The position numbers and the translations under genes are program-made. The notes below the pieces were generated by a model. The model worked only from the letters and a program-made list of their open reading frames with translations, had not been told where the DNA came from and did no database searches. Source: Exobasidium rhododendri (lineage: Eukaryota > Basidiomycota > Exobasidiomycetes > Exobasidiales > Exobasidiaceae). Taken from it: 64,000 bases of DNA. Location of the stretch: positions 2,232,001 to 2,296,000 of the forward strand of contig CP110631.1 in NCBI GenBank assembly GCA_026210745.1, given 5' to 3'. Positions 33,901 to 45,900 of the stretch are shown here, piece by piece (position 1 is the stretch's first letter; each line of letters opens with the position of its first letter).

Positions 33901-36768
33901 ATGCCCGTAGTACCGATTTCAGAGCGATACGTCCAGCAGGAGGACCACAACTCTCCTTTTCGGCACCCAGGTCAGGAAAGGATCGTTCTAGCTCCTTTGC
34001 ACCGGCGAAGGATATCGAGGGATGCGGGTTCTTTCATCTCCTCGTCTGTTCGAACGATGCTTTCACCTCGACTAATTCATGGCAACTCACCTTTGCTTCA
34101 CACCTACAGCAGCTTTCAGGGGGTACACGAGGAAGACTTTAACACTACTCCTGGTCAGTTTGAAGACGCAGAGACAGGCTCGCCCCCTTCCGTTGCGCTA
34201 CAAGACCAACTCGTGAATGCAAGCAGAGCATTGGAGGAGCTGAAAGAGACTATGGTCAAGCAACGGCAGCGACGACACTCTCTTGCGACTCAAAAAATGG
34301 CAGAAGCTCAGGATCAACGACTGATCGCTACAGGAGCGGCCACAAAGCTTCAGGGAAATCTGAGGGCGACATTTGCCAATCAAGAGGCAGATCTGTCTTG
34401 CCTGGAGACTGGCGACAGCGAAATGAGATCATGCTTGACTGATAGCGTTGCAGTAGGTCTTGGCCTAGACCTGAAGCTCGACTCTCCTGGCTCAAGCGAT
34501 CATCTGAAGTACACCATTGCAGCAAAACCCAGTCATCGACTTGCGAATAAGGCTGCATCACTTCAAGCTTCATCTATATTGCTAGCCCGACGACACTGGT
34601 CCACCACCGAGCAAGTACAAGATCCTGATTGCAACATCACTGCCACCGTTCCGGCGAAGACTAGAACTGCCAATTTAAGTGAGACCCACCGTGCCTTTTC
34701 GTCGCAGACATCCTCTTCTCCGATCTTGTACTCCAGTGCTCCAAACACGCCCATGCTCGAAGCAGGCGCTTTCAGCACTCCTCCCACACCTGTCATCACT
34801 GCCGCCTCTAGTGCGAACATGGCACAGCCGGCGACAAATAGCGTTCCCACCGAGACGGCTCACTCGTCGCACCGAGAAGGTACAACTGATTCTGCTTTCA
34901 CTTCCACTCACTACAATCAGGGTGCAGTGGCAGCCATTGTCTCTATTTCGGCAACTGGATCGTTGGTCTTGATCGCAGCCCTGATATATGCATGGATCAC
35001 TAGACGACGCAGATCCAAGAGGGGCAGATTACACCTTGAGGCCGTCTTGGAAAAGGTTGCTCCTCCTCCTTCTCCCTCAAATTTTGACAGTGATGAGAAA
35101 CAGATACACCCGCCTGCTGCGCTGGGAGGAATCGATAGTATCGACTACTTTAATGCCACGCCTCACCAGTCACTGCCCGCCATTTCCACCACGGCAGAAG
35201 AGCTTCGAATGATCTCACCATGGCTTTCGTACGACATGGGCAATCATCCGTTTGCCAATGCAGCAACGAAAGCAGATCGATGTTCTTCTGACCTTGCTTC
35301 TTCAGGCCTGATAAGCGGACATGGTCCAAGCAAGGACAAGAGTTTCACCTGGAACTTTCCCAAGCTGTCTGTCCCCCCTGCAGCGGCTCGAGCGATGGTG
35401 ACGAGCCACTATGTCAAGAAGCGCATCGTAGCACCACCTCGCCCCAGCAACACCTCTGCACGACTGACCTCCAGCATTAGCGATGAAATGTTTGAAGATG
35501 CCAACCTCTCGTCTTCTATTCGACCTGGTTCGACGCACGATCGGACCGATTTACCGAATTTGAGTACTTCTGCCTCTTCTGAGTGTGTCGATCCAGAGTT
35601 CGATCATCGGAGGAAGTCGTTTGCAGTGGTTGGATCTTCAAACGAGCCACCTGGTTGGATCAAGTCTGCCCTGAAGCATTTCACTCCCAACGCAAAGGAG
35701 GCGGAGGTAGGAGATACGTCGCATCTTTCTACTCCCTGGGTTCCTAGTTTGTCTTCGGGAAGAACGGTCAGCGAGGGTGGCAGCAGTGCCAAGTCACGGT
35801 CGGAGTCCATGACATCGCAAAAGAAGCCGTTGCCCGCCTTTGACCCAGTCCAAGCTTTTCCAGAAGACGACTTCGCGTTGACTCAGGCGGTAGTGAAGCA
35901 AGTGCTGGAGATTCGACTGCCATCGTTGAGCATTGCTAACGGTCCAATGCTCGATGTCAACGAGTGCGCGTCTCTCCCGTCTGCGAAGCCAGTAAAGCAG
36001 GCGCTACAGCAGCATCGGGTGCCGTTGTTGAAGTGGGGCAGCGGAGACAAGCACAGCGCTGCACCTGCACCTCCACCACCCACGCCACTGCGAAGTGTGA
36101 GTAATGGGACAGACACCTACTTTCCGAGTAGTGACGACAGACGTATCACACTACAAGACAGTCCTGTCGCACGTCGTATCAGCTGGGCTGGACCGGTCAA
36201 GTCGGTCGGCCATCGCGAAGAGACGAAAGAGGATGTTAAGGCGACTCGCGAAGGGGGAGTGCGCCGTCTTCAGGCCAAGATTACTAGCAGGACAAGTCTG
36301 GCAAAGCAGCAGCCGTCGAATCAAAATCGCAGTGTATGGACGCAGTATGTCACCGACACGGAAGACGAGATGCGAGAGGGATACGAAGCAGAGCAAGAGA
36401 ACGATACTGAGGTAGAGATTGACACGGACGCAGTCTCCACCCCCGTCATCACGCTGACGTCCTCGGAAGAAGAAGGTCGATTCGAGAGGCGAATCAGCTT
36501 GATCAGTGACCAAGACATGCAGAGCGATACCTTGCATGGTCACAATCAGACCCAAGTCGAACCTTCCTCATCATCGTCATCAAGTGAAGGAGACTTGTCC
36601 CTCCTTTTTCATAGCCTCGACAAGATTAGTAGTCGTTTGGACGACCATGACGACAATCTGATCGATCTGGACTGTCTACTAGCGGACGACTTTCCTACCA
36701 TTCCAGAGTGGACTCCAATCTACAGCCCGAGTCGAATGGTGCAAGCGGAAAAAGTTTTCACTCGCTGA
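33901..36768 (+). CDS. Unrecognised single-pass membrane protein, Ser/Thr-rich
   Basis: Not recognised. An intronless frame of 955 residues. One clear transmembrane helix (about residues 341-366, GAVAAIVSISATGSLVLIAA followed by LIYAWI) is followed at once by TRRRRSKRG, so the C-terminal 590 residues should face the cytosol. The N-terminal 340 residues are Ser/Thr-rich like a Mid2/Wsc-type ectodomain, but no signal peptide is present at the N terminus; it begins MPVVPISERYVQQE. The cytosolic half is disordered, with proline-rich patches and an acidic end (LDDHDDNLIDLDCLLADDF). By layout it could be a cell-surface sensor or a regulator of cell-wall stress; nothing more specific can be said. 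An upstream exon carrying a signal peptide was looked for and not found. Confidence 0.78.
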   Translation: MPVVPISERYVQQEDHNSPFRHPGQERIVLAPLHRRRISRDAGSFISSSVRTMLSPRLIHGNSPLLHTYSSFQGVHEEDFNTTPGQFEDAETGSPPSVALQDQLVNASRALEELKETMVKQRQRRHSLATQKMAEAQDQRLIATGAATKLQGNLRATFANQEADLSCLETGDSEMRSCLTDSVAVGLGLDLKLDSPGSSDHLKYTIAAKPSHRLANKAASLQASSILLARRHWSTTEQVQDPDCNITATVPAKTRTANLSETHRAFSSQTSSSPILYSSAPNTPMLEAGAFSTPPTPVITAASSANMAQPATNSVPTETAHSSHREGTTDSAFTSTHYNQGAVAAIVSISATGSLVLIAALIYAWITRRRRSKRGRLHLEAVLEKVAPPPSPSNFDSDEKQIHPPAALGGIDSIDYFNATPHQSLPAISTTAEELRMISPWLSYDMGNHPFANAATKADRCSSDLASSGLISGHGPSKDKSFTWNFPKLSVPPAAARAMVTSHYVKKRIVAPPRPSNTSARLTSSISDEMFEDANLSSSIRPGSTHDRTDLPNLSTSASSECVDPEFDHRRKSFAVVGSSNEPPGWIKSALKHFTPNAKEAEVGDTSHLSTPWVPSLSSGRTVSEGGSSAKSRSESMTSQKKPLPAFDPVQAFPEDDFALTQAVVKQVLEIRLPSLSIANGPMLDVNECASLPSAKPVKQALQQHRVPLLKWGSGDKHSAAPAPPPPTPLRSVSNGTDTYFPSSDDRRITLQDSPVARRISWAGPVKSVGHREETKEDVKATREGGVRRLQAKITSRTSLAKQQPSNQNRSVWTQYVTDTEDEMREGYEAEQENDTEVEIDTDAVSTPVITLTSSEEEGRFERRISLISDQDMQSDTLHGHNQTQVEPSSSSSSSEGDLSLLFHSLDKISSRLDDHDDNLIDLDCLLADDFPTIPEWTPIYSPSRMVQAEKVFTR

Positions 36769-37078
36769 GCAGGGCACCCCGTCGTCATCGTAATTATATC
36801 AGACACTGTATACATAGACATTTTCTTATAATCTCTTCTCTCTCCTTCTTCTGTCTCCTATTACCTCTTCTCGTCGCAGACCGTCACGCTGTTTTTGTGC
36901 CTTCTGGCCTCATTGTTTTAGTATGTTTTGTGTTAATTCTCTTCACTCTTTATCAATACAAATATGCAAGAGCAAACATGGGTGAAGTGCAGCAGTAACC
37001 TTCAGTGGTGTGTATACAGAGAGAGAGAGAGCGATTAGAGGAGGGACTATTACATAGTGCAGGGACGCCGACGTGTGC
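36769..37078. other. Convergent intergenic region
   Basis: About 310 bp between two convergent stops, presumably both 3' UTRs. It contains a GA-rich run near 37018-37032. Nothing else is seen. Confidence 0.55.
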
Positions 37079-40000
37079 CTACACGTTCATCCAGTACGTC
37101 CTACGTTCTGCTTCTGGAGAGGACGAGGCTAAGACAGTGATGGTCTGTGCCTCGTTGGAGATGAATGAATCGCAGCTCAACGACTGAACCTGAGACACTC
37201 GTTTCTTCTCATCTTCGAGTTGCACCGCGTTACTGTGTTTGTCGCGATGGGCATGCGACGTTGGTGTGATGACGATGGGATCTGCCTGAGGCCAGATGGT
37301 GACATTCGGTAGGCACAGTTCGCCGCTTTTGATTGCAACAAGACAGACCTCGATCTCACTGTGCACCGTCGATGGTGACGATGATAATGATGATGACGAT
37401 GACGATGACGATGATGGCACTAGGGAAGGGGCGATCACACCTGACGAAGCGGGCGCTGTGACTTTGATGACAGAGCGTTTCGATCCGAGTATCAACCAAT
37501 TGATAAAGTCACAATTCACATCGACGCTCAAATAAATATGCTTCACCATCGCCTCCTCCTTCTCCTCTTCCTGCGTCCCCGCTTCTGCACATTCAACGTC
37601 ATCCCAGTAGAAGCTTGTCTCGATCGACACTTTGCACTTGACAATTTCACCGACTCTCACTGCTTGGCCTTTCTTCTGAACGTGCAGTGTGATCGCATTG
37701 ATCACGCTCATTCGAGGAACATCGACGAGTAGGGACAGTTCTTTCCACTCTGTAGGCTCCCTCTTGACGGGTTTCCTTTTCGCCTCGATTGCGTCCAAGG
37801 TGCTTTTTATGATTTGCAGTATTAGCATCATCGGAGTATCAGATTCGGTGCAGTGCTCCAATCCAGCCCATCGCTGACACAGACGTTGCCACTGCTTTTC
37901 TGATCGAGGTTCAAAGACGAGTCGGCTTCCTGCTGAGTATGCACTTGAATCCAGATTGGAGTGCACAAAAGACTCCAAAGCCCGTTCTAGACATCGTCTG
38001 TGTGACGTGGAGAAAGATCGAAATTCGTCTCTTGCTTGAAGGGTGTCGTTCAGTTGAAGCAACACAATCTGAACAACCTCTTCTGGCAGCGTCTGATAGA
38101 AAAGAGTCAGTCTCAGATTTCGGTTGATTTTCCTGTTCGGTCCATTGGCCCTGTCTCGCCTACTGATGCCGAAGATGTAGTTGGCCGCTTGCTTCGGCGT
38201 CACAATGACTTCGTTGTCTTGACTCGATGTGGTGATGATGAACGGACCATCATCGAATTCCCCCTCCTTCTCTCCCTCTTCCTTCTCGCATCTCAGTTTG
38301 ATTGCACCCAAGCGGAGCACTCCACTACTGCCTGCACTGATGATGAATTTACTGAAGAGCTGCTCACTACGGAAGAAGTCTTGCACATTTACGCCCAACG
38401 GCAGACCGATGGACAATCGAAGCTCGCTGCTCAGCTGCTTTTTGCGTGGCACGACCGTCAATTGGTCTCCTGTCTTTTTGCTCCAGTAGTCTAATTCGAC
38501 GAGGAAGGATACTGTCCCGTCTGCTGCCCCGCTATAATCAAGCAGAGGTATCGATAGCTTCACAATGCTCTGACAAGACACGTTGCTCAGTATCATCACT
38601 TGCCCGTTCTCGTCGACTTGGAGTGTGGTATCCTTGCCGTCATCACTTGGCACCAATGTCGAGTCCATGAATCCCCTCACATGCTCACGTTTCTCCTTGT
38701 ACAGAAGCCTCACAACAATTCTGTCCATCTCGTTCCTCCCTGAATAGATGCTCAGGGTGCAGTTGCGCGTTCGGTCCAGCCATACTCTTTTACTCAGATC
38801 AATCGTGACCGCCAGAGCGTCTCCGTCTTCTGGGACATCGATAAACGTCGAGCTTTGCAGATGCCCCTTGGACGATTTCCGATGTTGGTACTGAATGATG
38901 AGTTTGGACAGTTGGATCTGTGAGATGTCCACGACATACTTGCCAGCATGATTAGAAGAAGGACACCTCAATGTCATCTCCGCTCTGCCTCGCTTTATCT
39001 TGGCAACGCCGCTCGTAAACCAGAGCTCCTTGCCGAGTCCGTCAATGAGGCAAACTCGAACGTTGTCTACCACGACTTCACATGATAGCCGGTTCTCTAC
39101 CGCTGCAGTGATCTCTACACCATCTTCCTTGCTTTCAGTGGCAATGTGCGCGACCTGGCTGTCGAACTGAATCGTGATCGGCTCAAAGTTGTTGATAGGC
39201 ATCTCTTGTGTGAAGAGAAGAGCTTCTTCCCGCAGCGTTGATACCGTGTAAGATGGATCTAGCCATCGAGAAGAAGAAGCGGCATCATGTGCAACCTTTT
39301 CATCGCTCGATTCGGTCCATCTTCCCCGAGGACACGTTTCCAGCAGTGCAATCACGACACTCACCCAAGCTCGATCCCTCGACTTCCCAAGCCGCGAGTG
39401 GCATTCGAGCTGCTTAGCAAGGTGAGATGCTTCGATCATCGACCACTGCGCTTCTGCATATGATTCCGGCAGGACAGTAAATTTGGAATACGCCTGCTCG
39501 TATCGTTGCCGGTAGAAGTCCAAACTTCCGAGTACGCTCTGCAAACGAAGAACGTTTCTCCTTCGGCCACCATTGGTCCATGATGCGACGATGCGCTCAG
39601 TCAAGGAGACATAGTGCAGGTCAAACACTTCCAGGTTTTCGATAGCACTGAGAAGCTCTTGTCTGCTGATGCACCCCTTCTTGCCGATCAGAGCTTCTCC
39701 TGCCTTCCCTACGCCCCCTTCATCATCCGGCAGAGGAGGCAGGTCTCTGTTACTTCCCGCTTCCCCATGCGACAGTGAAAGTGAAAAGGGGACAGCGTTG
39801 GGCAAGTGGCCGACTGCTATCCCGATCTTGTCAAGTTGCCGTCTTGCGAGATCCAGCAATTCTGCCTTTGCCGAGTGAAATGCCGAGCTCAGCTGTCCTG
39901 AAATGGAAAAGTTCCTGTCGTCTTCTTCGTCGTCTTCTTCCATGCCCGGTGCACTGACGTCTCCTCTTTCGACCAACCACGCTTGACATTGCTCGACCAC

Positions 40001-41578
40001 GTCAATTGAGCAGGAGAAGATCCAACTTTCCAAGAAGTGATCCGGCAGTGACTCGCCTCGAAGCATCGCCCCTACTCCACTCAAGAAGACAGGAGTCTCA
40101 TTCATGACTTGCGAAACCCTTCCCAATCTGCCTAGCAGACCAGCTCTTTTGGCAAAGACGTAGCTGCGAAAGTCAAACAGACTTATCTCGTTTCGAATGA
40201 TCAATTCTCGGTAATTCTTCTTGGTTGTGTCTAAGAGTGGTGCTGAATCATCACCTGGCAAAGTCCCTCCTACGTGATTGAAGAAGGGAAGATTGCGATC
40301 CTCCAAGCATTGCAAGAAAGCGGCTTCGATTTCCTCGTATTGTGCTAATGCATCCGAATACAAACCTACAGCCTCAAACGTGCTCGCCACACATTCCATG
40401 CCGGCCATCCATTTGCAATAGTTCCACCCTGGCACATGTCTTTTAGCACCTTCCCGCTTTACGACTTCGCCTTGCGTCTCTACGACTGCATCGAATGTCC
40501 CAGACACGCACTCCTTCAGCTGAGTCTGTAGATCAGCAAAGACGGTCGGATCAGAATGCTTGGATTGTAGTGCTGTGTTGGAGTGGAATGCTGGAAGCCG
40601 GGTCAAGTGCACGACTCTGAAAGTGGATGATTCAAATCAGCAGCTGATTTTTGCATCACATCACTTTGCATAACCTCATCATCGCTCTACTGACCTTTCT
40701 CTCCTCGATGTGTTGAAGTCAGCTTTGACCTTGTCAATCACACTACCTTTGTTAGCAGTGCTGCTCGACATGAATCGACCCAGGCCAGTCTTATTGGCAG
40801 TGGGCTTGTCGATGGACTCGTTCGATTTTGTATTGCCTGAGTTGACTAGTAAGTGTGGTGCTAGCGAAGCCTTGCCTGTGGTTAGAAGTGACATCGAGCT
40901 GCCTTCAGGTGGGGAGACGACCACGATGAGGTATTCTGGTGAAGGCGGAGGCAACTTTTCCTTTGTGCTAGGTGTGGCTGGCCGAATTATGTCGTCTGCT
41001 GAGGTATCTTTTGATGGGGTATCTGGTCGTGCGGAAGGTGTCTCTGACGTTGGCGTGGATGTGCCATTGTTCAACGAGGTGCTACTGCTGTTCTTGTGCT
41101 GCTGCAGACTTTCATTGCTTTGTAAAAAACCCTTGGCCGTCACTGTTGCCGCACTCAAGGTCGGACTACCCTGTATTGTGGACAACCAGCCTCGAATCTC
41201 ATTTCGCACCTGTGTCCTATAAGCGTCACTGTCTTCACAGACAACAAAGTATAGATGGCAAAATGGGCGCTCCAGTAGGCTACGCTGGAAAAGATGTCTC
41301 GTCTCTGGCTTCAGCTTGGTTCTGAGTACTGTGTCTGAGATTGGTTCTAGTCGGACATTGAGTGACTGAATCGTTCGTATTGATGTAGGATGTGGGAGAG
41401 AACCATCGAATGGCGTCGAAGACGCTCCGACAGCGTTAGAATACGAGGCGGAAGGTCTCCAGTGCAGATTTCGAAGGGGAAGGTGATTGGAAAATGTGCC
41501 AATGAGTTGTGAAAACGCTGCCGAGTCCAGGAGCGCCTCTGCACCAGAATAGGTGACTATAATGCCCGATTCGCTCAT
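37079..41578 (-). CDS. TRS130: TRAPP II complex subunit TRAPPC10/Trs130
   Basis: A subunit of the TRAPP II tethering complex, the exchange factor for Ypt31/Rab11-type GTPases at the late Golgi. Two exons (40695-41578 and 37079-40616) give 1473 residues. The N-terminal region includes SLLERPFCHLYFVVCEDSDAYR and EIRGWLST. After the splice, WNYCKWMAGMECVASTFEAV, LYSDALAQYEEIEAAF and LFDFRSYVFAKRAGLL form the conserved TRAPPC10 helical core. The C-terminal half is rich in beta strands, as in TRAPPC10. A disordered Ser/Thr-rich insert lies near residues 145-225. A poly-Ser run near the C terminus comes from the GAT/GAC repeat at about 37379-37413. The splice restores a codon inside RRERVVHLTRLP. 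Confidence 0.92.
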
Positions 41579-42997
41579 TCTATCCAGAGAAGCCTTCCGC
41601 TGTACATTTGCTTCAATTAGTACACTCTCGAGAGTGAAAATTCTAGACCTCCACCACCGTCATGTTGCCTCGAAGCACTTTCCCCGGACAGAGCTTGATC
41701 TGATATGGTGGTGTCGAGAGGCACGTCCTAGGTTAGACTTCCTCCCTCCTTCACTCCACGCGATCAGATGAGGAGAGTGCACAGATCAGCTTTGCTCTTC
41801 TCCTTTTTGGTGCTCCAAAATTCCTAGATTATTCACGTCCACGTAAAGAGATGGATACAGGTATAGATAGGTGTTTAGCTGGGGCGCGCTGAGGATGTTA
41901 CTTACTATACTCTATAGGAGGGAGACGGAATACGAAAAAGACCTTTGGGCCCCTTAGCTAGTACAAAATTCGTAGTACAGTATTGGCAGGGAAGTGGCCG
42001 AGCATGCCGAAATGCTGAAGAGCTCTTGTAATGTTAGACCTCGCGGCTGTGCCAGATGATGGCGACCGCCTTGAAGGCAGCGCATCATCTGTAAGCTTCA
42101 GACTTTGCACTCTATTTCAAGCCATCGTTCCTGATCTTGGATCGAGCACGAACGCATCTCATAAGATACGATTGTGCAGGGAGAGCGTGAATCTCTCCCA
42201 AATCCGTTGATTAATCATAGCACCGTTTCAATTCTCTAATTTGAAGGACAAGTCCTTGCCTATCCCCCCGTTCTCATCGTTCACTAGTCGCGTTTCATCC
42301 GTCTCTTACAATTACAGTAGGGCACAATTGTCTTATTCTTACTATTCACAGTCTGGATTACAGAGTGCGACCTACCTATAGAACACGCTGTAATAATACT
42401 ACTGTACAGTCCCTTTTCACTAGGCTATTTTATGACATACGAATTTTGGGCAGAGTAAGTGATCATGTACAGTTCAGTAGCGGTAGTTCCTCGCAGCCAT
42501 TTCTCTCACGACCATTCTCATCGACGGGGCAAATAGCTCGCAACTACGGTAGCAGCTGTTAAAGGAACACTACTATCGTCCTTGCCACACGATCTCTTTC
42601 GAAAACCGCCCGCGTCGTCTCACAGAGTTTCTGTTCGGCAGCGGCAAGCACCCTGTCCTCCGATCTTGGGTACTTCGACCGACAAAGTACCTTGGACAGG
42701 CTGACAGTAAGCGCTGCTCATTGTCTCGCTACTTCGACGACTTGCCTCTTCTGCTTCTGCAATAATTGTGCAAGTGCCGGAATAGCATACTTCGACAAAG
42801 ATAGTCTCAACCTCGCTTTCTTTCAAGAGGTTTGATTATCAGCTGGATCATCGCTAGTCGTACATGCGAGTGTGCTTGCTCTTATAGCGGCTCCATTCCT
42901 GGGAAAAAAAGGAGGAAGAGCGGATACGAAGGGAAGTAGAATCCCTGGCTGGACTTATTCTGTTCCGAATAATAGCTGCCCTCATACATAGTCAAGA
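41579..42997. other. 1.4-kb divergent intergenic region
   Basis: The region lies between TRS130 and the large disordered-protein gene. It holds no supported gene. It has three TACTTCGAC copies at 42671, 42730 and 42788, three GTACAGT copies (41975, 42414, 42467) and a GGTACTT/AAGTACC inverted repeat (42669-42675, 42685-42691). A stretch near 41990-42060 looks slightly tRNA-like but lacks a T-arm. Confidence 0.6.
42671..42796. repeat. Three evenly spaced TACTTCGAC motifs
   Basis: TACTTCGAC occurs at 42671-42679, 42730-42738 and 42788-42796, with spacings of 59 and 58 bp. The last copy ends about 200 bp before the ATG of the large disordered-protein gene. The spacing suggests regulatory sites, but this is not proven. 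Confidence 0.45.
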
Positions 42998-45900
42998 ATG
43001 GAGGCATCATCCAGACACTCACCGCAATTGGACAAGAACGAGCGTGTGCCAGCTGCGACTGGTGGAGCATCTGGTCTTTATCGAGCTCCAACGTGGGCGA
43101 GAAACATCAACTTCGACAGCAGCTTCGACATCAATACTTCCGGCTTGCCAAATTTTAGCAGTAATGCAGCCTCGTCGGAAGGGTTGACAGGGGTTGCACT
43201 AGGGGCACCGCCTAGTTCGAGCGAAGTCACCAGAGGAAGCTGGCCGAAGACTGGTGAGATTTGTCTCGAGCTTGCGTACCACCAGAGGAGAGATCAAAGG
43301 TTGACCGGCTTCACTAATCTCCCTTCCGATACAGATTCGAACCAATCTCGAAGCGGTACACCACAGTCATTCAACGGCCCTCATGCAAGAGTCATGAGTA
43401 ATTCACCAGGAACGCCATCAAAAAATTCTCCTACTTTGACGCAATCAGAAAAGTCTACACCTCGAGCGATGAAGCAAGGAGTCATGTCTGCAATGCTTCC
43501 GAGTCATCAGCGAGTCGCTTCCGCTTCCTCTGGTAGTGGTTCGCTGGACTGGTCGAGACCTACGATGACGCCTCAACCTCACTCTTCGGCAGACCTGTAC
43601 GCCATGCCAGTAGAAAGTCGACCGAGTACTGCCATGAGCATGTCGACTGCCAGTATGGAGGAGAGCAAAGATCACAGAAGGGACAGCGCAACTTCCTCCA
43701 ACGTACTTACTAAGAGGGCGTCGGTACTTTCCTTCCAAACCGCACTGAGCGGTGTAGGGGGATTTACCAGCAACGAAGACCTGAATCAAGGCAATAGAAG
43801 CAATCAAGCAATGGCGTCATCATCAGAGGTGGAAGATTTGAATGACACACTGCCCTTGCGACCTTGGCTGACTCGACCGATGGACCCGAATCCCAGTGGA
43901 ACTTCCTCGTTCAGCTCGTCGCCTGATGATCAGATATTGCCGGGTGGATGGGGAAAATCAAGATCGTGGAATCAGGGATACGAAGACGCTTTGCCGAATC
44001 CAAATAGCCCGGCCATGACGAGGAAAACTCTGCGATCGCCTTCACAATCTCCCCAAATGCGCTATGCAGCATTGGAAGAAATGCATCCTTCTAGTCAGGC
44101 TTCCTATTCGCGTACTCCTTCGGGTGGTCCAACTACGACCAGCCCGAAAAGTCTCGCTTCACCTGTCCATCCTGCGGCAGTATCCCCTCTACAAGAACAG
44201 CGTCCTTATCGACCTTCCTCCATGCTGCGAAATGAGACTACTCAAGATATAAGGGTTCATCCTCAAAGCTCACTTCCGATCAGCCCCGTTTCTGGGCACT
44301 CGACCGTTCATGTGCCGTTTGTGGAAGATGCTTTTGGACAATCTAGTGCAGACATGTCCAGCACTGTGGATGCGTCCGAGAGAACAATTGGTAGGGATAG
44401 AAGTTCCACAATTGTCAACAATAGTGCTCCTCAATACTCTCAACCGATGCGATCTGCGGAACAAACGAAACCTAACAGTTCGCGAGGGACCGGCGTAGAA
44501 GCGGTGTCAAGACCGCCAGCAGTACCAGACAAATCATCGCCACCTATCGTGCCCTCGAAGAATGAGGTCGGACTCTCATCACCACCCTTGTCTGATATTG
44601 TCATTCCCCCTCATCTGCCCAGCAACACAGCGGGAGATGCGGCGAGCTTTCCACTTCAGATGCCAGCAGATCGATCACCTGTCTCTGATTTCCGAAAAAA
44701 GCCACTTGCCAGAATGTCGACAGAAGAATCTACCTTACTTGAATCTCAAGAGGCAAATCGCATAGAAAGGGTAGAGCAATCGGCGATGCAAAGGAGAGAG
44801 GCACAAGAATACAGTGCCATGCCTGCACCCATCTCACAACAAAAGGTAGGCCCAGGCGTAGGAGCTCACGCCGCGAGGAATAGCGGCATAGAACAAGTAG
44901 TCGCACCTGCTTTTGCTGCCCTGATGAGAAAGCCATCGAATGGAGCCCCTAGAGCCGTTCTGGCCACTGCTCCCGCTTTTGATGCAACAGATAGATCACC
45001 CTCGCCAAGCATTGAGACGCCACCCAGAGAACCCAGCCCACCTCCAGAAGGAGAGGTAGAAGCGAGAGCGGAATGGGAGAGGGCTCAGATCAAACAGCTA
45101 ACAGAGAGAGCCAAAAAAGCAAGTTCTACGCCTCGAAAGACCACCTTCAGAGGTCAGTTGAAGCCTTTGCAGCTGGTAGTGGCGGGAGAGTCAAAACGGA
45201 CAGGAAGGGAAAGTCCGAAGAAAGAGTCTCCCACACAAACAAAGAATGCCACTATGATGGATTCGTCCTTTGATGAAAATCAGATGGCGGGAGCGACAGA
45301 CTCGGCGGGCCAATCGTCTACAAGTCCCATGCAGAATTTCGATGGTAGAATTGCCAGTCTATCTGCCACGCCCGCCTCTTCGCCCATCTTGAACCCTGCT
45401 TTTGCCAACAAAGGAGGTGGTGGAGGGTTGAGTACGCAGCAACTACAACGTCAATTAGCAAGAGATCAAAGAAGAAGTGTCAGTGCCGTCAATATGGCAA
45501 TGGGGCCGATGGGAGTGTCTGATATCGGAGGTGCTTATCCCGTCTTTTCTTCCCCTTCAACGAGTGCGACCAATGTTGTTGGAGGGGCAAATCGACAGTA
45601 TTCCGGCTTGATGCCACAAAGGAGTCTAGTACCGCCATTCGAACTTCAGAATAGACCAGACGGACTGCCTTCAGCTCTTCTTGGAGCAGATGGTGTGCGT
45701 AGAAGTCCGAACGATCCAGAGATCTGCTTAGAGTGTATGATGAGAGATGAAGATATGATCGACGTTCACGTCCTCGGAGCTAATCTATGGGAAAGGGAGA
45801 GTGATCGAGGTTTCGAAGAGGCAATACGATTGGAAGGAGAGGAAGACGCAAGGAGAGAGAGGGCAGCTTACGAGGCAGGCAACACAGCGTCGCTAGCAAG

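Noticed and set aside
41979-42060. tRNA-like stretch with GTGGCCGAGC
   Set aside because: It resembles a Ser/Leu tRNA D-arm, but no T-arm (GGTTCGAATCC-like) follows and the acceptor ends do not pair.
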